Source: Syntrophobacter sp. SbD2
Lineage (GTDB): Bacteria; Desulfobacterota; Binatia; UBA9968
Assembly (NCBI GenBank): GCA_945889495.1
Contig: CAMDBU010000043.1
Span: forward strand, 1 to 38,955
Direction: 5' to 3'
Length of the DNA: 38,955 nucleotides
Numbering within the stretch: the stretch's first letter is position 1; every line of letters starts with the position of its first letter. A program made the translations under genes and the position numbers. This document shows, in pieces, positions 37,090-38,955 of the stretch. The notes under the pieces were generated by a model. It was not told the origin of the DNA and did no database searches. It saw only the letters and a program-made list of their open reading frames with translations.

Positions 37090-37447
37090 GGTTGGCAAGC
37101 TCCTTTGCTTCTTTGTAGCGCCGCAAGATCAGTTCGATATCCCGCTTTGGAGTTGCAATGCCCCGCTTCGATTTCTTTTGAAAAGCGTGCAGGACATACA
37201 GTCTCTCGCCAAGCTGCACTGCCACAACAGAGCGATAAGCATCCTTGTCATAGCGCACGGCTATTTCTAACACGCCGCTACCAACCCCCTTGAAGGGTTT
37301 CGTGTCTCTCGGCATCCCGCCAAACTGGAGCAACTGTATTTCATCGCCAATCAGCTTTCGGGCGCCCTCCGGGAAATCGCGAAGGTTCGTCTTCGCGTCT
37401 CCCAGCCAAACGACCGCGCGCAGAATCGGCGCTTCAACACCCTTCAC
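37064..37447 (-). CDS. RelE/HigB-type toxin
   Basis: The 127-residue protein shows RVVVWL-like start (AVVWLGDAKTNLRDFPEGA), KLIGDEIQLLQFGGMPRDTK, GVGSGVLEIAVRYDKDAYRS and YVLHAFQKKSKRGIATPKRD. FQKKSKRGIATP is characteristic of the RelE-like/Gp49 toxins paired with an XRE antitoxin. The start is a GTG at 37447 with GAGGGTGG upstream. It is the first gene of a two-gene operon, with the antitoxin overlapping its 3' end. The second TA pair in this interval is at 34502-35199 and is not closely related. Confidence 0.83.
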   Translation of the reverse strand: MKGVEAPILRAVVWLGDAKTNLRDFPEGARKLIGDEIQLLQFGGMPRDTKPFKGVGSGVLEIAVRYDKDAYRSVVAVQLGERLYVLHAFQKKSKRGIATPKRDIELILRRYKEAKELANRGEKENQV

Positions 37448-37465
37448 GCTTCCACCCTCTGAGAT

Positions 37466-37481
37466 ATAGTAAATTTACTAT
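37466..37481. promoter_or_regulatory. Perfect palindromic operator upstream of the toxin gene
   Basis: ATAGTAAATTTACTAT is a perfect sixteen-base palindrome 18 bases upstream of the GTG start codon of the toxin operon. AT-rich palindromes at this position are common binding sites for XRE antitoxins. Confidence 0.6.
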
Positions 37482-37591
37482 CGAGCCATTGCAAGTTCAA
37501 TCTAAGCATCTTCAACTGCTGTAGCCGGCTTTGCAGAATTGATTTCACCGCCCACTACCGCACACTTCGCCAGTTCATTGTCTCGGGATAG

Positions 37592-38707
37592 TTACCCGCC
37601 CAATTTATACAACCGCGCCGCATTCTCCCCAAGTATCCGCTTCTTCGCGATAGCTGACATCTCCGCCTTCTCAATCGGCGCCACGGTGTTGGGCCATTTA
37701 CTGTCGGGGTGCGGATAATCCGAGGCGTACATGATGCATTGGTCGCCAACAGCGCTGACAACATAGGGCAAGGTTTTTTCACCGGGCTCGCAGGAGACGA
37801 TCATACGGCCGGAGGTGAACAGGTCGCTGGGCTTGGTGCGCTTGCCGGCTACTTTGCGGCGCAGCAAGCCGTCGTAGATCGCCGGCTCATACTCGCCGCG
37901 TTCGTGCAGGTCGTCCAACCGTTCGAGCCAGTAGGGCAGCCAGCCGCAGCCGGTTTCCAATAGACCGAAGCGTAATTTCGGAAACAAGTCGGCGATGCCG
38001 CCGGCGATGAGCGATACCAGCGCGACGGTCAACGTTAACGGCATGGCGACCGCCTTGGAGCCGAAGAAGTGATCGAACAGGTCCGCGCCAACCGTCGGAT
38101 ACATGCCGGTGACGGTGTGGATGCCGACACCGACGTCGAACTGCTGCACGCGCTCCCAAAACGGATAGAGATCGGGGTGGTCAAGAGTTTTGCTGCCGAT
38201 GGTGCCGGGCACCATGACACCGACGGCGCCAAGTTTCGTCGCGGCGTATTCGACTTCGTCGGCGGCAGCGAGCGGATCTTGCAGCGCGACCACCGCGGCG
38301 TATTTCAACCGACCCTTCGACTCGGCGCAGCGCTCGGACATCCAGCGGTTGTAAGCGCGCGCCACCGCGGCGGCCAGCGCGGCATCGTCGAAACTGTTGA
38401 TCGACATCAAGACGTTGGGATAGATCACTTGCACGTCGATGCCTTCCTTATCGAGATCGGCCAAGCGGCCGGCGATATTTTCCATACCGAAAGACTGGCA
38501 GCCTTCAAGCCGCCGGCTACCGATGGAGAGCGGTGTCCCCGGTCCCCAACCCGACGGCTTGATGATCACCCGCCCTTCGATGATGTAAACCCCGCGCCCG
38601 TCGTCGAGCTCGACGTAACGCGGCCGCTTGGCGCGAAACGCCGGATCGAGATAGTCGTCGAACACGGTATTTGGAATATGCGTATGGCCATCGGCATCGA
38701 TTATCAC
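37592..38707 (-). CDS. Amidohydrolase family protein (Amidohydro_2)
   Basis: The 371-residue protein starts at a GTG at 38707, with AAGGGAG six bases upstream. MIIDADGHTHIP gives D4, D6, H8 and H10. RLADLDKEGIDVQVIYPNVL, VGVGIHTVTGMYPTVGADLF (histidine ligand), LRFGLLETGCGWLPYWLERL and IMYASDYPHPDSKWPNTV are family blocks. MSAIAKKRILGENAARLY is the usual end. It has no signal peptide. The duplicate C-terminal relic at 36406-36697 shows that the region has undergone segmental duplication. Substrate unknown; aromatic or heterocyclic acid hydrolysis or decarboxylation is typical for the family. Confidence 0.88.
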   Translation of the reverse strand: MIIDADGHTHIPNTVFDDYLDPAFRAKRPRYVELDDGRGVYIIEGRVIIKPSGWGPGTPLSIGSRRLEGCQSFGMENIAGRLADLDKEGIDVQVIYPNVLMSINSFDDAALAAAVARAYNRWMSERCAESKGRLKYAAVVALQDPLAAADEVEYAATKLGAVGVMVPGTIGSKTLDHPDLYPFWERVQQFDVGVGIHTVTGMYPTVGADLFDHFFGSKAVAMPLTLTVALVSLIAGGIADLFPKLRFGLLETGCGWLPYWLERLDDLHERGEYEPAIYDGLLRRKVAGKRTKPSDLFTSGRMIVSCEPGEKTLPYVVSAVGDQCIMYASDYPHPDSKWPNTVAPIEKAEMSAIAKKRILGENAARLYKLGG

Positions 38708-38731
38708 TGTTGGCTCCCTTCGGTCGCTGGG

Positions 38732-38812
38732 AAGTAAGGAGTGAATAGTAAGGAGTAAGGAGTTTCCGATCCGAACTCCGAACTCCGAACTCCTGACTCC
38801 TGACTCGTGATT
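38732..38812. repeat. Hairpin of iterated 'GTAAGGA/ACTCCGA' heptamers
   Basis: The left arm (38732-38764) repeats AGTAAGGAGT words and the right arm (38774-38805) repeats AACTCCGAACTCCTGACTCC. The arms pair over much of their length. It lies just upstream of the amidohydrolase start and resembles heptamer-iteration hairpins scattered in other bacterial genomes. Confidence 0.6.
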
Positions 38813-38955
38813 CTGCTGAAAAACCCTATTGCAAATTTAGTATTCGCGCAACGAAAGCGCAGTGAGCATTGATAAAGGTAGCGGCAGACTTTAATTTGAA
38901 TTCATGAGCGTACAACGGATGAGTTCACAGCGGAGTTTTTATCACACGGGTTTTG
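38813..38955. other. Window end, no recognisable feature
   Basis: No gene, repeat or promoter could be supported in this stretch. Confidence 0.4.

Noticed and set aside
1-38955. CRISPR array
   Set aside because: No regularly spaced direct repeats of 23-50 bases with unique spacers were seen. The repeats found are hairpins or short iterated words.
1-38955. tRNA, rRNA or riboswitch
   Set aside because: No cloverleaf with conserved T-loop, no rRNA segment and no recognisable riboswitch core was found by reading. A covariance-model scan would be decisive.

Overview
The window looks like chromosomal DNA of an uncultured, GC-rich, Gram-negative environmental bacterium. At least fourteen genes encode exported periplasmic substrate-binding proteins (SBPs), one small gene encodes a lipoprotein, and the catabolic genes are the kind common in soil and sediment lineages such as Desulfobacterota/Binatota, Tectomicrobia or Rokubacteria. 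That placement is an inference from gene content. No rRNA, tRNA or other phylogenetic marker is visible.

Layout. 1-3840: the edge of an IS630-type transposase gene abuts a decapitated SBP gene, followed by two full paralogues (ABC_sub_bind type) with a Walker-type ATPase of the AAA_14/DUF4143 class between them. 3887-5978: a tandem pair of NitT/TauT-type SBPs. 6073-7927: a formylglycine-enzyme-fold protein diverging from a Bug/TctC-type SBP. 7928-9489: small accessory genes with integron-cassette-like spacing, then an orphan antitoxin with the remnant of its toxin. 9506-14823: three SBPs on the minus strand and two on the plus strand. 14853-16157: a second AAA_14/DUF4143 ATPase with a striking double-palindrome promoter. 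16486-25840: a catabolic locus with two divergent units. The leftward unit is amidohydrolase, then a carboxymuconolactone-decarboxylase/AhpD-like protein, then an SBP. The rightward unit is SBP, isochorismatase-like hydrolase, HyuA, HyuB, and it converges on an isoaspartyl peptidase/asparaginase. 26124-33779: MetE-core protein, amidohydrolase, thiamine-diphosphate E1 alpha and beta, a secreted amidohydrolase with a TIG-like tail, and a second Bug/TctC SBP. 33942-37447: lipoprotein, amidohydrolase relic, toxin-antitoxin pair, SIR2-like protein, a second amidohydrolase relic and a second toxin-antitoxin pair. 37592-38707: an intact amidohydrolase, the paralogue of that second relic.

How the genes work together. 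SBPs capture small molecules in the periplasm. The cytoplasmic enzymes next to them (hydantoinase/oxoprolinase subunits, amidohydrolases, isochorismatase-like hydrolase, asparaginase-like hydrolase, 2-oxoacid dehydrogenase E1) suggest opening of cyclic amides and use of the resulting acids. No transporter permease or transport ATPase is present, so the SBPs must serve transporters encoded elsewhere or act as sensors.

The most interesting observation is at 17513-18103. The AhpD-like gene is read through an in-frame TGA at exactly the second cysteine of its CxxC motif (CPY-TGA). A short hairpin with a GU-containing loop lies at the right distance for a bacterial SECIS element. I read it as a selenoprotein. 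Other notable points are the paired palindromes at the 16157 promoter, several families of intergenic hairpin repeats (one captured as the N-terminus of a secreted protein), an attC-like site, and a toxin-antitoxin/SIR2 cluster bounded by amidohydrolase relics.
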